This document shows, piece by piece, positions 6,766 through 14,044 of a stretch of 17,134 bases of DNA. The notes under the pieces are model-generated. The model was given only the letters and a program-made list of their open reading frames with translations, ran no database searches and had not been told where the DNA came from. Positions within the stretch are counted from its first letter, which is position 1, and each line of letters begins with the position of its first letter. The DNA is from a bacterium (GTDB lineage Bacteria; Omnitrophota; Gorgyraeia; Gygaellales; Profunditerraquicolaceae), in assembly GCA_004298075.1 (NCBI GenBank), contig SCRK01000236.1, positions 1 to 17,134 of the forward strand, written 5' to 3'. Position numbers and translations under genes: made by a program.

Positions 6766-8420
6766 TAAACCCCAGGATTAGCGGGGTCAAAGAAAAAATA
6801 GCGGTTTGGTTTATTCTAGTTATCGGGTTTGCCTTAAGGTTAGCCGGAATTGCCAAAAAGAACCTTTGGTATGACGAGCTGTTAACCAACAACTTTACTT
6901 ATCAATTGATCGGCTTAAAAGCATCCTGGAGGGTTTCTTCAGGAACCTCCTTCTTTTTATACAAATTAACTTCGGATACCACTTCTGTATTATACGGTTT
7001 GTTGATTTATATCTACAGTTTTTTCTTCGGCAATTGGGAATCCCTAAGGTATCTTTCGCTGGCGTTTAGTACGGCCGGCCTTATTGTTTTCTATAAATTA
7101 GCCCGCCAGTTTTTAAACCGGCAGGAAAGCATATACGCTCTCATCATCATGGTGTTAAATCCCTTCCAGATCTGGTATGCGCAGGAGGCCAGGGAATATT
7201 CTTTGACCTGTTTTTTATCAGTTGTTTTTATTTATCTGTTTACAAGAGCCCTAAAGACAAATAGGCCCTCTTATTGGGCTTATTTCACAATAGCGGGCGT
7301 TGCAAGCGTATACGCGAGTTATTATTTCCTGCTGCTCTTAATTATGTGCGGGTCGGTCCTATTCATTAAAGAAAACCGCCGGTGCTTAAAAAAGTGGTGC
7401 TTATCGGCTTTAATAATCATTATCGCTGTTTTGCCCGCGCTCCCGCTGGTTATGAAACAGTTTTATTTGCTAAATAATGCTTTCTGGCTGCGCCCCCCAG
7501 GCATAAAATCATTATTTCTAACTTTCGGCGTTTTAAGTTTAGGGTATTCATCAGGCCTTGTGGAGTTGATCGCGGGGATTATTTTATTCGTTTTCTTGTT
7601 TATCTACGGCGTATATGCGCAATATAAGAGCCGTAAGAATGACGCGGTTATGCTGTTAGCGTTGGCCTTATTCCCCATCTTGCTGGTGTATATTATCTCC
7701 AAGACGATCATGCCTATTTACCTTGACCGTAAATTAATTATATTTTCTCCTTTTTATTATCTTTTTATAGCCAAGGGGATAGCAAATATAAGGCATAGGC
7801 TTCTTAAGATCGCGATTATGCTCATTGTGCTATTCCTGGTATCATCCTCCTTGTTTAATTATTATGGCGGTGGATTTATCCTCTCGCGCCCTGACGGCAA
7901 GGACGTTTATGAAGGAGTGCATTTCAAAAAAGACTATTATGGCCTGATGGATACCGTGGTAAAGAATCTGGGTAACGATACCGCTCTCTGCGTAACCGAC
8001 CTGCAGTCCATGATTATTTCGATACAATACCTTGTCAGGGAGAGAACGCCCAATATCCCGCATGTGTATTATTTCCTGTTTTATCCGAGGCTCTTGGAGC
8101 CGTATCAAAAGGTATCTATCGAAGTAAATAGAATAAATTTTATCAATTCCCCGGAAGAAGAAAATCAACCATATTGCGCGCAGCGGATTAACGGTAAATG
8201 GATCGTTAATAAAGCCGGCCTGATTGATAAATTTGATAGAGTATGGCTGATCTCCTCGGCATGGAACAGGGAGGGGGTTCTTTTTAATAATTCGTATGAA
8301 GTAAAAAAATATTTTTCAAATAAATATGTTAAGTTAATCTCTGAAAGTAAAGACGGGATATTAATAGAACTGTATGCTAAGAATAAGCCTAACTTATCAA
8401 GGGGGAACAATCTACAATGA
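6744..8420 (+). CDS. GT39-type (ArnT/PMT-like) membrane glycosyltransferase
   Basis: A 558-residue polytopic membrane protein. The first membrane helix is followed by the LWYDE loop (D44-E45), where PMT/ArnT enzymes place their catalytic acid in the first periplasmic loop. A second hallmark is NPFQIWYAQEAREYS (about 139-153). Some ten further hydrophobic stretches run to about residue 375, and the last ~190 residues are a soluble, presumably periplasmic, domain. These GT-C enzymes move a sugar from a polyprenyl-phosphate carrier to lipid, glycan or protein on the outer face of the inner membrane. The ATG at 6744 follows an AAGGGAAAG ribosome binding site. An in-frame ATG at 6762 is a weaker alternative. 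Its stop overlaps the next start (ATGA). The acceptor is unknown. Confidence 0.82.
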   Translation: MPRSPSMINPRISGVKEKIAVWFILVIGFALRLAGIAKKNLWYDELLTNNFTYQLIGLKASWRVSSGTSFFLYKLTSDTTSVLYGLLIYIYSFFFGNWESLRYLSLAFSTAGLIVFYKLARQFLNRQESIYALIIMVLNPFQIWYAQEAREYSLTCFLSVVFIYLFTRALKTNRPSYWAYFTIAGVASVYASYYFLLLLIMCGSVLFIKENRRCLKKWCLSALIIIIAVLPALPLVMKQFYLLNNAFWLRPPGIKSLFLTFGVLSLGYSSGLVELIAGIILFVFLFIYGVYAQYKSRKNDAVMLLALALFPILLVYIISKTIMPIYLDRKLIIFSPFYYLFIAKGIANIRHRLLKIAIMLIVLFLVSSSLFNYYGGGFILSRPDGKDVYEGVHFKKDYYGLMDTVVKNLGNDTALCVTDLQSMIISIQYLVRERTPNIPHVYYFLFYPRLLEPYQKVSIEVNRINFINSPEEENQPYCAQRINGKWIVNKAGLIDKFDRVWLISSAWNREGVLFNNSYEVKKYFSNKYVKLISESKDGILIELYAKNKPNLSRGNNLQ

Positions 8421-8854
8421 AGAGTAAAATCCTGAAAAAAGCCATAAAAGCTCCTGATTTCTTGAATGACCCGGCAGAATATAATAAATCTTTTTCCAGG
8501 GGCTTAAAAATTGAATTAAACGGGTCAACAATTTTAGAGATCTCCGGGACCGCCAGTATCAATGAAAGAGGCAAAAGTATCCATATCGGCAACTTCTCCG
8601 CGCAGGCAAAGCGCACCTTTGATAACCTGACCGCTCTCTTGGGCTCCGCAGGGGCCGGCTGGCATGATGTAGTTAAAACCAGGTGCTATTTAAGAAATAT
8701 GCGGGATTATGACAAATTCAATAAATACAGGAATCAGTTTTATAAAAAACAAAAACTTGCTTTATTCCCGGCAAGTATTTGTGTGGAAGCCGGCTTATGC
8801 CGTCCTGAATTATTGGTTGAGATAGAAGCAACGGCTATTTTGGGTAAAAAGTAA
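8417..8854 (+). CDS. Rid-fold protein resembling the C-terminal domain of chorismatases (FkbO/Hyg5/XanB2)
   Basis: A 145-residue YjgF/Rid-fold protein. RidA enamine deaminases need an Arg in 'PARS'. Here the stretch reads FPASICVE, with Ser120 at that place, so ordinary RidA chemistry is unlikely. The SFSRG...EISGTASI segment (25-48), the SIHIGNFSAQ stretch and the C128-R-P-E-L-L-V-E135 ending resemble, from memory, the catalytic C-terminal domain of chorismatases. In those enzymes a Cys and a Glu seven residues apart act on chorismate. Known chorismatases are about 330 residues long with an extra N-terminal domain, which is missing here. It could be a single-domain chorismate-type enzyme or another non-canonical Rid protein. 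The start overlaps the upstream stop by 4 bases. Fold is confident, function is not. Confidence 0.75.
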   Translation: MKSKILKKAIKAPDFLNDPAEYNKSFSRGLKIELNGSTILEISGTASINERGKSIHIGNFSAQAKRTFDNLTALLGSAGAGWHDVVKTRCYLRNMRDYDKFNKYRNQFYKKQKLALFPASICVEAGLCRPELLVEIEATAILGKK

Positions 8855-8894
8855 GACAAATCAAAAAGATATTCTTTAGCACGCCGCAGGTTTT

Positions 8895-10214
8895 ATGAAT
8901 AAAGATAGGCGCGATAAAACTAAAATTCCTGTTTGGCAGAAATTATCGCTCATACTATTCGGGTTATTTTTAACGCTGTTTATCCTTGAGGCAGGATTAC
9001 GCCTTGGAGGATTCCTCTTCCTGTCTTTCCAGGAATACCGGAACAAAGATTCCATCCGCCAAAATGGGACATACCGTATCTTATGCCTGGGCGATTCTCT
9101 CACGGCCCTCGGAGGCAGGTGGTCGTATCCTTCCCAGTTGAGCGGATTGTTGAACGCGCGCGGAAAAGGCATACAATTCAACGTTATCAACAAAGGTATC
9201 CCCGCGACCCAAACATCGTATATACTCTCGCAATTAGAAGGCAATCTTAAAAAGTATAGGCCCAACATGGTTATTATCATGGCGGGCATAAATGACGGTT
9301 CCCCGACCGGTTCAAGGCGGATCCATATCCCGGCAACGATGAAAGTTGTCATGTCCCTAAAGACATATAACCTTTTTAGGTCAATATGGTTATCCTTGGC
9401 TACGAAGCCGGCAAAACCAGATCCGTTACGGTATGAAACGGATATAGCGATGGAGGCTCCGGGATTGCCGACGGGTAATAGCGGCCGGGAATATATCGCT
9501 TTAGGCCGCAGTTATATATTACAGGGCAAGCTAAGCCAGGCAGAAGAATGTTTTAAGCAGGTTCTTGAAATTGATCCCCATGCCAGCATCGCATACCTTC
9601 ACTTAGCGTGGATAAACAGGGGGAAAAGAGAATTTCGCCAGGCCGAAGAATACTGCATGAGGTTTTTGGCTGCGGAGCCGCTAAATGATCTGGGCTATAC
9701 CCAATTAGGGCTGGTATACGCTGAACAGGGGCAATATTCGCAGGCAGAAAAAGCCTTAAAGAAAGCGCTTAGCATTAACCGTTATAATGATCGTGCATGG
9801 GGGGTGCTGGGGAGATTGGCTGCCCAAAGGGGGGACCGCCTATCTTCGCAGGCCTATTTTCAAAAAGCAAGCCTGGTAAGGAATGAGAACTATAATCCCA
9901 TGACCTACGTTAATTACAAAGCGCTCGGCGGGTTGTTAAGAGAAAGTGGAATAGTTTTGGTTTGTGTCCAGTATCCCCTCCGCGGCATAATACAGATAAA
10001 ACAAATATTCAGAGGGGCTGATGAAGGGGTTATCTTCGTAGATAACCAGAAGGCCTTCGAAGAGGCGGTCGCCCGCGATGGTTACACGGTATATTTCTCC
10101 GATATATTCGCCGGTGACTTTGGGCATTGTACCCCACGAGGCAATAGATTGCTCGCCGAAAATATCGCGGATGTTATATTGAAAGAAGTATTCGGCATCG
10201 CTGCCAGGAAGTGA
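8895..10214 (+). CDS. SGNH/GDSL hydrolase with inserted TPR domain, membrane-anchored
   Basis: A 439-residue protein with one N-terminal membrane helix (about 16-43, no obvious cleavage site) and an extracytoplasmic body. SGNH block I is LCLGDSLT (S68 nucleophile), block II is NKGIPATQT (G101), block III is GIND (N133), and block V is D408-F-G-H411. All four catalytic positions are therefore intact. Between blocks III and V lie about three TPR units (roughly 196-330, for example the GKLSQAEECFKQVLEIDP repeat), so the hydrolase fold is split by the TPRs. SGNH enzymes deacylate, or transfer acyl groups to, glycans and lipids. The TPRs may hold a partner protein. It lies 40 bases after the Rid-fold gene and probably belongs to the same unit, acting on its glycan or lipid product (inference). 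Confidence 0.83.
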   Translation: MNKDRRDKTKIPVWQKLSLILFGLFLTLFILEAGLRLGGFLFLSFQEYRNKDSIRQNGTYRILCLGDSLTALGGRWSYPSQLSGLLNARGKGIQFNVINKGIPATQTSYILSQLEGNLKKYRPNMVIIMAGINDGSPTGSRRIHIPATMKVVMSLKTYNLFRSIWLSLATKPAKPDPLRYETDIAMEAPGLPTGNSGREYIALGRSYILQGKLSQAEECFKQVLEIDPHASIAYLHLAWINRGKREFRQAEEYCMRFLAAEPLNDLGYTQLGLVYAEQGQYSQAEKALKKALSINRYNDRAWGVLGRLAAQRGDRLSSQAYFQKASLVRNENYNPMTYVNYKALGGLLRESGIVLVCVQYPLRGIIQIKQIFRGADEGVIFVDNQKAFEEAVARDGYTVYFSDIFAGDFGHCTPRGNRLLAENIADVILKEVFGIAARK

Positions 10215-10226
10215 TTGCTAAATTGC

Positions 10227-10255
10227 TTGCAATTTTTAAATGAGAATATTATAAT
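10227..10255 (+). promoter_or_regulatory. Sigma70-type promoter for the secreted protein/barrel pair
   Basis: TTGCAA (10227-10232, four of six matches to TTGACA) and a perfect TATAAT (10250-10255) are separated by exactly 17 bases. This lies in the only AT-rich gap of the + strand, about 60 bases before the ATG at 10318. It would start the transcript near 10262 and make the two genes that follow a separate unit from the long operon upstream. Confidence 0.6.
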
Positions 10256-10317
10256 AAAAAAACGCAGTCAACTTTAAATGGAAATATTGATAATCCCCAA
10301 AAAGAGGCAGGGAGCAT

Positions 10318-10791
10318 ATGAATAAAAAAAAGTTGATCGCAGCTTGTTTTATTATTCAACTTTTTCTTAACGCTGCTTTTGTTTACGCCCAGGAAAACAG
10401 CGAAAGCGCAGAAATCAAGAAAGTAATGGATAATTTCTTAGGATGCATTCCTTTCAAGGATTTAGACTGTATCATGCGGCAGGTTTCCCCCGATTATTCC
10501 GATAAAACCGGGGGGGTTGAGGTAGATTATGCCAGATTCAAAGCCAACCAGGCGGCTATGATTGAAAGATCTTCCAAGAAATATATTGATATCAGCTTTA
10601 GCGATGTCAACATATCCAACCTTATTATTAAAGACGATAAGGCGGCTTTGGAATTAAATCTTACCGAGAAGGCTTACAATACGGATACTTTTAAGACAGA
10701 AACAACCGCAAAAAGAATATCAGTCGCTTTAGAGAAAAAAGAAGGAGTATGGAAGGTCACGAAATTCAGGAGAGTAATTATATCCAAGTAG
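10318..10791 (+). CDS. Secreted NTF2-like (SnoaL/DUF4440-type) protein
   Basis: A 157-residue protein with a clear signal peptide: MNKKK, a hydrophobic core, then VYA before Gln25. The mature ~133 residues begin with an amphipathic helix (EIKKVMDNFLGCI) and end with alternating strands that close with GVWKVTKFRRVII. That is the usual cone-shaped NTF2-like arrangement, in which the last strand carries W..... No catalytic residues can be assigned. Many such exported proteins are ligand-binding or accessory domains. It is preceded by a strong promoter (10227-10255) and GGGAG three bases before the ATG. It is probably cotranscribed with the outer-membrane barrel gene 68 bases downstream, suggesting a shared periplasmic/envelope task. 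Confidence 0.65.
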   Translation: MNKKKLIAACFIIQLFLNAAFVYAQENSESAEIKKVMDNFLGCIPFKDLDCIMRQVSPDYSDKTGGVEVDYARFKANQAAMIERSSKKYIDISFSDVNISNLIIKDDKAALELNLTEKAYNTDTFKTETTAKRISVALEKKEGVWKVTKFRRVIISK

Positions 10792-10845
10792 TCAATAACG
10801 CCTATCCAGCCAATAAGGCTTACCCCAAAAACAGTTTCTTTATAT

Positions 10846-10853
10846 AAGGAGGG
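10846..10853 (+). promoter_or_regulatory. Strong ribosome binding site of the barrel gene
   Basis: AAGGAGGG lies six bases before the ATG at 10860. It is the closest match to the anti-Shine-Dalgarno sequence in the window and suggests high expression, as expected for an outer-membrane protein. Confidence 0.7.
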
Positions 10854-10859
10854 AGTGTT

Positions 10860-12242
10860 ATGTTGTTCCGCAGGCTTAATTTTTTGTTGTGTGTTTTAGC
10901 CGTTTTATTTATGAGTGTTCCCGTTTATGCCGAGCCGCAATTTAAATTCGGTTTTTATGAACGCATGCGCTATGAATACTGGCAGAACATCTTTGATATG
11001 GACAATGGGATGAAGGATAATCGTAACTATTTTCGTTTTAAGACCTCTGTTTGGGGCCAGGTGGATTTTGATAAAAATTTAAGTTTATTTGCCAAGTTGA
11101 CCAATGAGTTTAAAGCCTATACTGAATTTGAAGGCTCAACCAGTTCAGTGCCGGATAAAAGCGCGACCAAAAAAGGATACCACTTTGATATCAATGAGGT
11201 GGTTTTTGACAACCTTTACACGGATGTGAATAATATCTTAAATTTTCCGGTTGATCTGCGCATAGGCCGCCAGGATTTTTTCGGACAATACGGCGAAGGC
11301 TTCCTGATCATGGATGGTACCCCGCAGGATTTTACGCGCACATTTTATTTTAATGCCGCTAAGGCCCGTTGGCGCGCTGATGAGAATAACAGCCTGGATT
11401 TTATCTACATCAATGACCCGCGGAGCGAAGAATTCCTGCCGGTGATCAACCGGAAAGAGTTCGTGCAGGTATCCAATCCTACGCTGGATAAAACCCCTCA
11501 GCCGCTTAATACCACCGATGAAGAGGGTTATGTTCTGTACTGGAAGAACAAGGCTGTAAAGAACCTGGCTTTAGAAGGTTATTATATCTATAAACGCGAA
11601 GGATGGAAGGGCGGCACGGGAATGCAGGGGGAGAAGGGTATTATTAACACCATGGGTTCTTTCGCCAAATATAATTTCTCCCCTTTTACCTTACGAACAC
11701 AGCTGGCTTTCCAGCTCGGTAGTTACGGTAACCAGGACCGCCAGGCGCTGGGCGGATATCTATATTTAGACCGCGAATTTAAAAACGTTAAATACACCCC
11801 TAAGTTTTCTTTGGGGGCAATTTATCTTTCCGGAGACAAATTGGGCAGCAGTAAAAAAGGAGCCTGGGACCCCTTGTTTTCGCGTTATTACTGGATATCG
11901 GATATCTACTCTTGCAGCATTGCCAAAGACACGGGTAACAACATATCCGGATATTGGACTAACTTAGAGGTTTGGAATGCCGAGTTCTCTTTGTTCCCGA
12001 CGAAGAAAAGCAAACTGACCTTACGTTATAACTTCCTGCGCGCTCCGGAAAAGGTTGCCTCTAACGCGGTTTGCTCAGGAAACGGCCAAGACAGGGGGCA
12101 TCTGGGCCAGGCTAAGATCGAGTATACCTTGAGCAAAAATGTTACCACCTATTTGTTAGGCGAATATTTTATTCCCGGGAATTTCTATAAAGATCATGAC
12201 CCTGCCGTGTTTGTCAGGGCGGATGTAACCATGAAATTCTAA
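10860..12242 (+). CDS. Outer-membrane beta-barrel, alginate-export (AlgE-like) family
   Basis: A 460-residue protein with a signal peptide (cleavage after VYA24, mature start EPQFKFG). It opens with a strand and RMRYEYWQN, a phrase typical of the alginate-export barrel family. NYFRFKTSVWGQVDFDKNLS, LRIGRQDFFGQYGEGFLIMDG and FTRTFYFNAAKARW follow, all family landmarks. Amphipathic strands continue to the end, and the last residue is Phe (VTMKF), the BAM-recognised terminal signature. AlgE exports alginate across the outer membrane in Pseudomonas. Relatives in other phyla are general porins or polysaccharide channels, and no alginate synthesis genes are here, so the cargo is uncertain. It sits behind a very strong ribosome binding site. 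Its stop overlaps the stop of the opposite-strand gene by 4 bases. Confidence 0.85.
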   Translation: MLFRRLNFLLCVLAVLFMSVPVYAEPQFKFGFYERMRYEYWQNIFDMDNGMKDNRNYFRFKTSVWGQVDFDKNLSLFAKLTNEFKAYTEFEGSTSSVPDKSATKKGYHFDINEVVFDNLYTDVNNILNFPVDLRIGRQDFFGQYGEGFLIMDGTPQDFTRTFYFNAAKARWRADENNSLDFIYINDPRSEEFLPVINRKEFVQVSNPTLDKTPQPLNTTDEEGYVLYWKNKAVKNLALEGYYIYKREGWKGGTGMQGEKGIINTMGSFAKYNFSPFTLRTQLAFQLGSYGNQDRQALGGYLYLDREFKNVKYTPKFSLGAIYLSGDKLGSSKKGAWDPLFSRYYWISDIYSCSIAKDTGNNISGYWTNLEVWNAEFSLFPTKKSKLTLRYNFLRAPEKVASNAVCSGNGQDRGHLGQAKIEYTLSKNVTTYLLGEYFIPGNFYKDHDPAVFVRADVTMKF

Positions 12243-12931
12243 AAAGTCAGCAGCCGTAATAGAGGCACCTTTAACAAAGCTTCCAGCACGATATTTATCG
12301 ATTTTTTAGTCTTTCCGGACTTACGCTGGTTAAAGGCAATGGGGAATTCTTTAGCGCAGAGATTGCCTATTTTAAAAAACCGGTAGGTGAATTCCGCCTG
12401 GAAGACGAACCCTTTTGAAATAAATCTCTCCAATCCTATCTTTTCGAGGGCCTCCGCGCGAAAGCATTTAAAGCCCCCCAGGCAATCCGTAATTTTGAGG
12501 TTCAAAATAAATCGCGTGTAGAGGTTGGCTAAGATACTCAAAGCCGAAACGTTAGCGAGTTTACCGGGGGCAAGAAAACGCGATCCGATGGCCAGATCGC
12601 AGGTTTCGATCTCTTCTAAAAACCTGGGAATATATTTAGGGTCATGCGAAAAATCCGCGTCCATCTGGATGATGTAATCAGGCCCCATTTTTAACGCTTG
12701 CTTAAAACCAGCGATATAAGCCCTGCCTAACCCCTCTTTTCTTTCCCTGCGCAGGACAGTAACCCGGGGATTTTGTTTTGCCAATACATCCGCGATCTCC
12801 CCAGTCCCATCGGGAGAATTATCATCTACCAGCAGGATCTTTGCTCGCGGCTCAATTCTCAATATCTCTTCAGCCAAAGGCCGGATATTGTCCTTTTCAT
12901 TATATGCGGGAATTACAATGATAAGGTTCAT
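12239..12931 (-). CDS. GT2 of the dolichol/polyprenol-phosphate mannose synthase type
   Basis: A 230-residue cytoplasmic GT-A enzyme. Motifs in order are VIPAYNE (6-12), LVDDNSPDGT (34-43), the metal-binding DAD (91-93, in QMDADFSHDP), GSRF (117-120), DCLGGFKCF (149-157), GFVFQAE (174-180) and RKSGKTK. All are characteristic of DPM1-like enzymes that load a sugar, often mannose or glucose, onto polyprenyl phosphate. It lacks the GtrA-type membrane tail found in some homologues. Its product would be a donor for GT-C enzymes such as the GT39-type protein encoded at 6744, but that link is inference. It is last in the - strand operon, one base after the O-antigen-ligase-like gene. The actual sugar is not determined by sequence. 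Confidence 0.88.
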   Translation of the reverse strand: MNLIIVIPAYNEKDNIRPLAEEILRIEPRAKILLVDDNSPDGTGEIADVLAKQNPRVTVLRRERKEGLGRAYIAGFKQALKMGPDYIIQMDADFSHDPKYIPRFLEEIETCDLAIGSRFLAPGKLANVSALSILANLYTRFILNLKITDCLGGFKCFRAEALEKIGLERFISKGFVFQAEFTYRFFKIGNLCAKEFPIAFNQRKSGKTKKSINIVLEALLKVPLLRLLTF

Positions 12932-12932
12932 T

Positions 12933-14042
12933 TCAAGCGATAATTAAGCCCAGCATTATCCACCAGATCATTGAAACCTCCGGCAGGAAAAATGTAAAGT
13001 CGACAAGGTTATGCGTAAGGAAAATAGCCGCCGCGGTTATCAGGGCAAGGGTATAATTTTTATCATCGTTAAATTTCAATTTATTTAACCCCGATCTCAG
13101 GGACCTGAATACCAGCCAAAGATAAGCCGATATTCCCAGGATCCCCATTTCTGCCCATATTTGCAGATAGGAATTATGGGCATATCGGGCCTGGGCCAGG
13201 TTAAAGTTTCCTATGCCCACGCCGGTTAAAGGCCTGCTGCCGATTATCCTTAATGCCGCCCGCCAGTAATCCATCCTCATCAGCGTCGAAAATCCCGGCG
13301 CGGTGTGTGTTTTAAGGGTTATTGAACGGGAAATAAAAATGAGCCCGATCACTATTAATAGCCCAAAGAGGCCGAGCGCTGTTCTTCCTTTTGATTTGCC
13401 TTTAAGATTCATATAAATGACCAATCCCAAAAAGAGGCTTAAGATCGCGCCCAAAGATCCTGTAAGCACAAGGGCAAGAAAAATCGGCAGGATCAACCAA
13501 AACCCGTTTTTATTTATCAGGGCAAGCGGAGAGATCATGGCCAGGTACCCTCCCAAAGCATTTGGGGTTACAAAAGGAGAAAAAACCCTCCTTCGGCTTA
13601 TGTAATCAAGGGCAAAGGGATAGGTTATGTTATTTTTAGCCATATAATCAGAAAGGTGGGCGAACCCGAAGAAATATTGATAAATAGCCAATAAGCTGAT
13701 AATAAAGCCGGCTATGAAAATAGCCTGAACAACACCGTTCCTATCCTTTGGGCTCAAAGAGGAGGCAACGATGAATAACAGCAGGTAAGTTATGTAATCA
13801 TAGAGGCCTGTCAAGCTGTTGAGTTTATTTATGGAAAAGATCAAGGAAACAGCCAGAGACAAGCAAAATGTGATTAAAGGGAGGCCCAGGTATTGGATAT
13901 TCTTATATGGTTTATCCAGGGTGAGCGCCCATATGATCAAGAATAAGACTATGGAGTAAGAATAAAGGGAATTCAGATAAGGAAAGGCCAGGGAGGAGAT
14001 AAAGGGGCGGATAAAAACCAAAGCTTGCAGTATAATGAGCAT
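12933..14042 (-). CDS. O-antigen ligase/Wzy-like membrane protein
   Basis: A 369-residue polytopic membrane protein with about ten to eleven hydrophobic segments. The Wzy_C/O-antigen-ligase signature is present: RRVFSPFVTPNALGGYLA (151-168), then a large loop with RMDYWRAALRIIGSRPLTGVGIGNF and AHNSYLQIWAEMGILG (His289 being the conserved catalytic-region His). Family members (WaaL, Wzy, PglL-like) transfer or polymerise lipid-linked glycans in the periplasm. Sequence alone cannot separate a lipid A ligase from a polymerase or protein ligase. The gap to the GGDEF gene upstream is 2 bases and to the GT2 downstream 1 base, so it is tightly coupled to a signalling cassette. Confidence 0.85.
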   Translation of the reverse strand: MLIILQALVFIRPFISSLAFPYLNSLYSYSIVLFLIIWALTLDKPYKNIQYLGLPLITFCLSLAVSLIFSINKLNSLTGLYDYITYLLLFIVASSLSPKDRNGVVQAIFIAGFIISLLAIYQYFFGFAHLSDYMAKNNITYPFALDYISRRRVFSPFVTPNALGGYLAMISPLALINKNGFWLILPIFLALVLTGSLGAILSLFLGLVIYMNLKGKSKGRTALGLFGLLIVIGLIFISRSITLKTHTAPGFSTLMRMDYWRAALRIIGSRPLTGVGIGNFNLAQARYAHNSYLQIWAEMGILGISAYLWLVFRSLRSGLNKLKFNDDKNYTLALITAAAIFLTHNLVDFTFFLPEVSMIWWIMLGLIIA

Positions 14043-14044
14043 TA

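Noticed and set aside
8865..8877. Small palindrome AAAGATATTCTTT before the SGNH gene
   Set aside because: Five-base AT-rich arms, no T run and no known operator match. It is likely chance.
8876..9352. 158-codon open frame on the - strand
   Set aside because: It lies across the N-terminal half of the SGNH gene, has a protein sequence with no family features, and no ribosome binding site. A shadow frame.
10220..10237. Intrinsic terminator after the SGNH gene
   Set aside because: The stem is AT-rich (AAATTGC/GCAATTT) with a two-base loop, and it overlaps a good -35 box. Too weak to call on its own.
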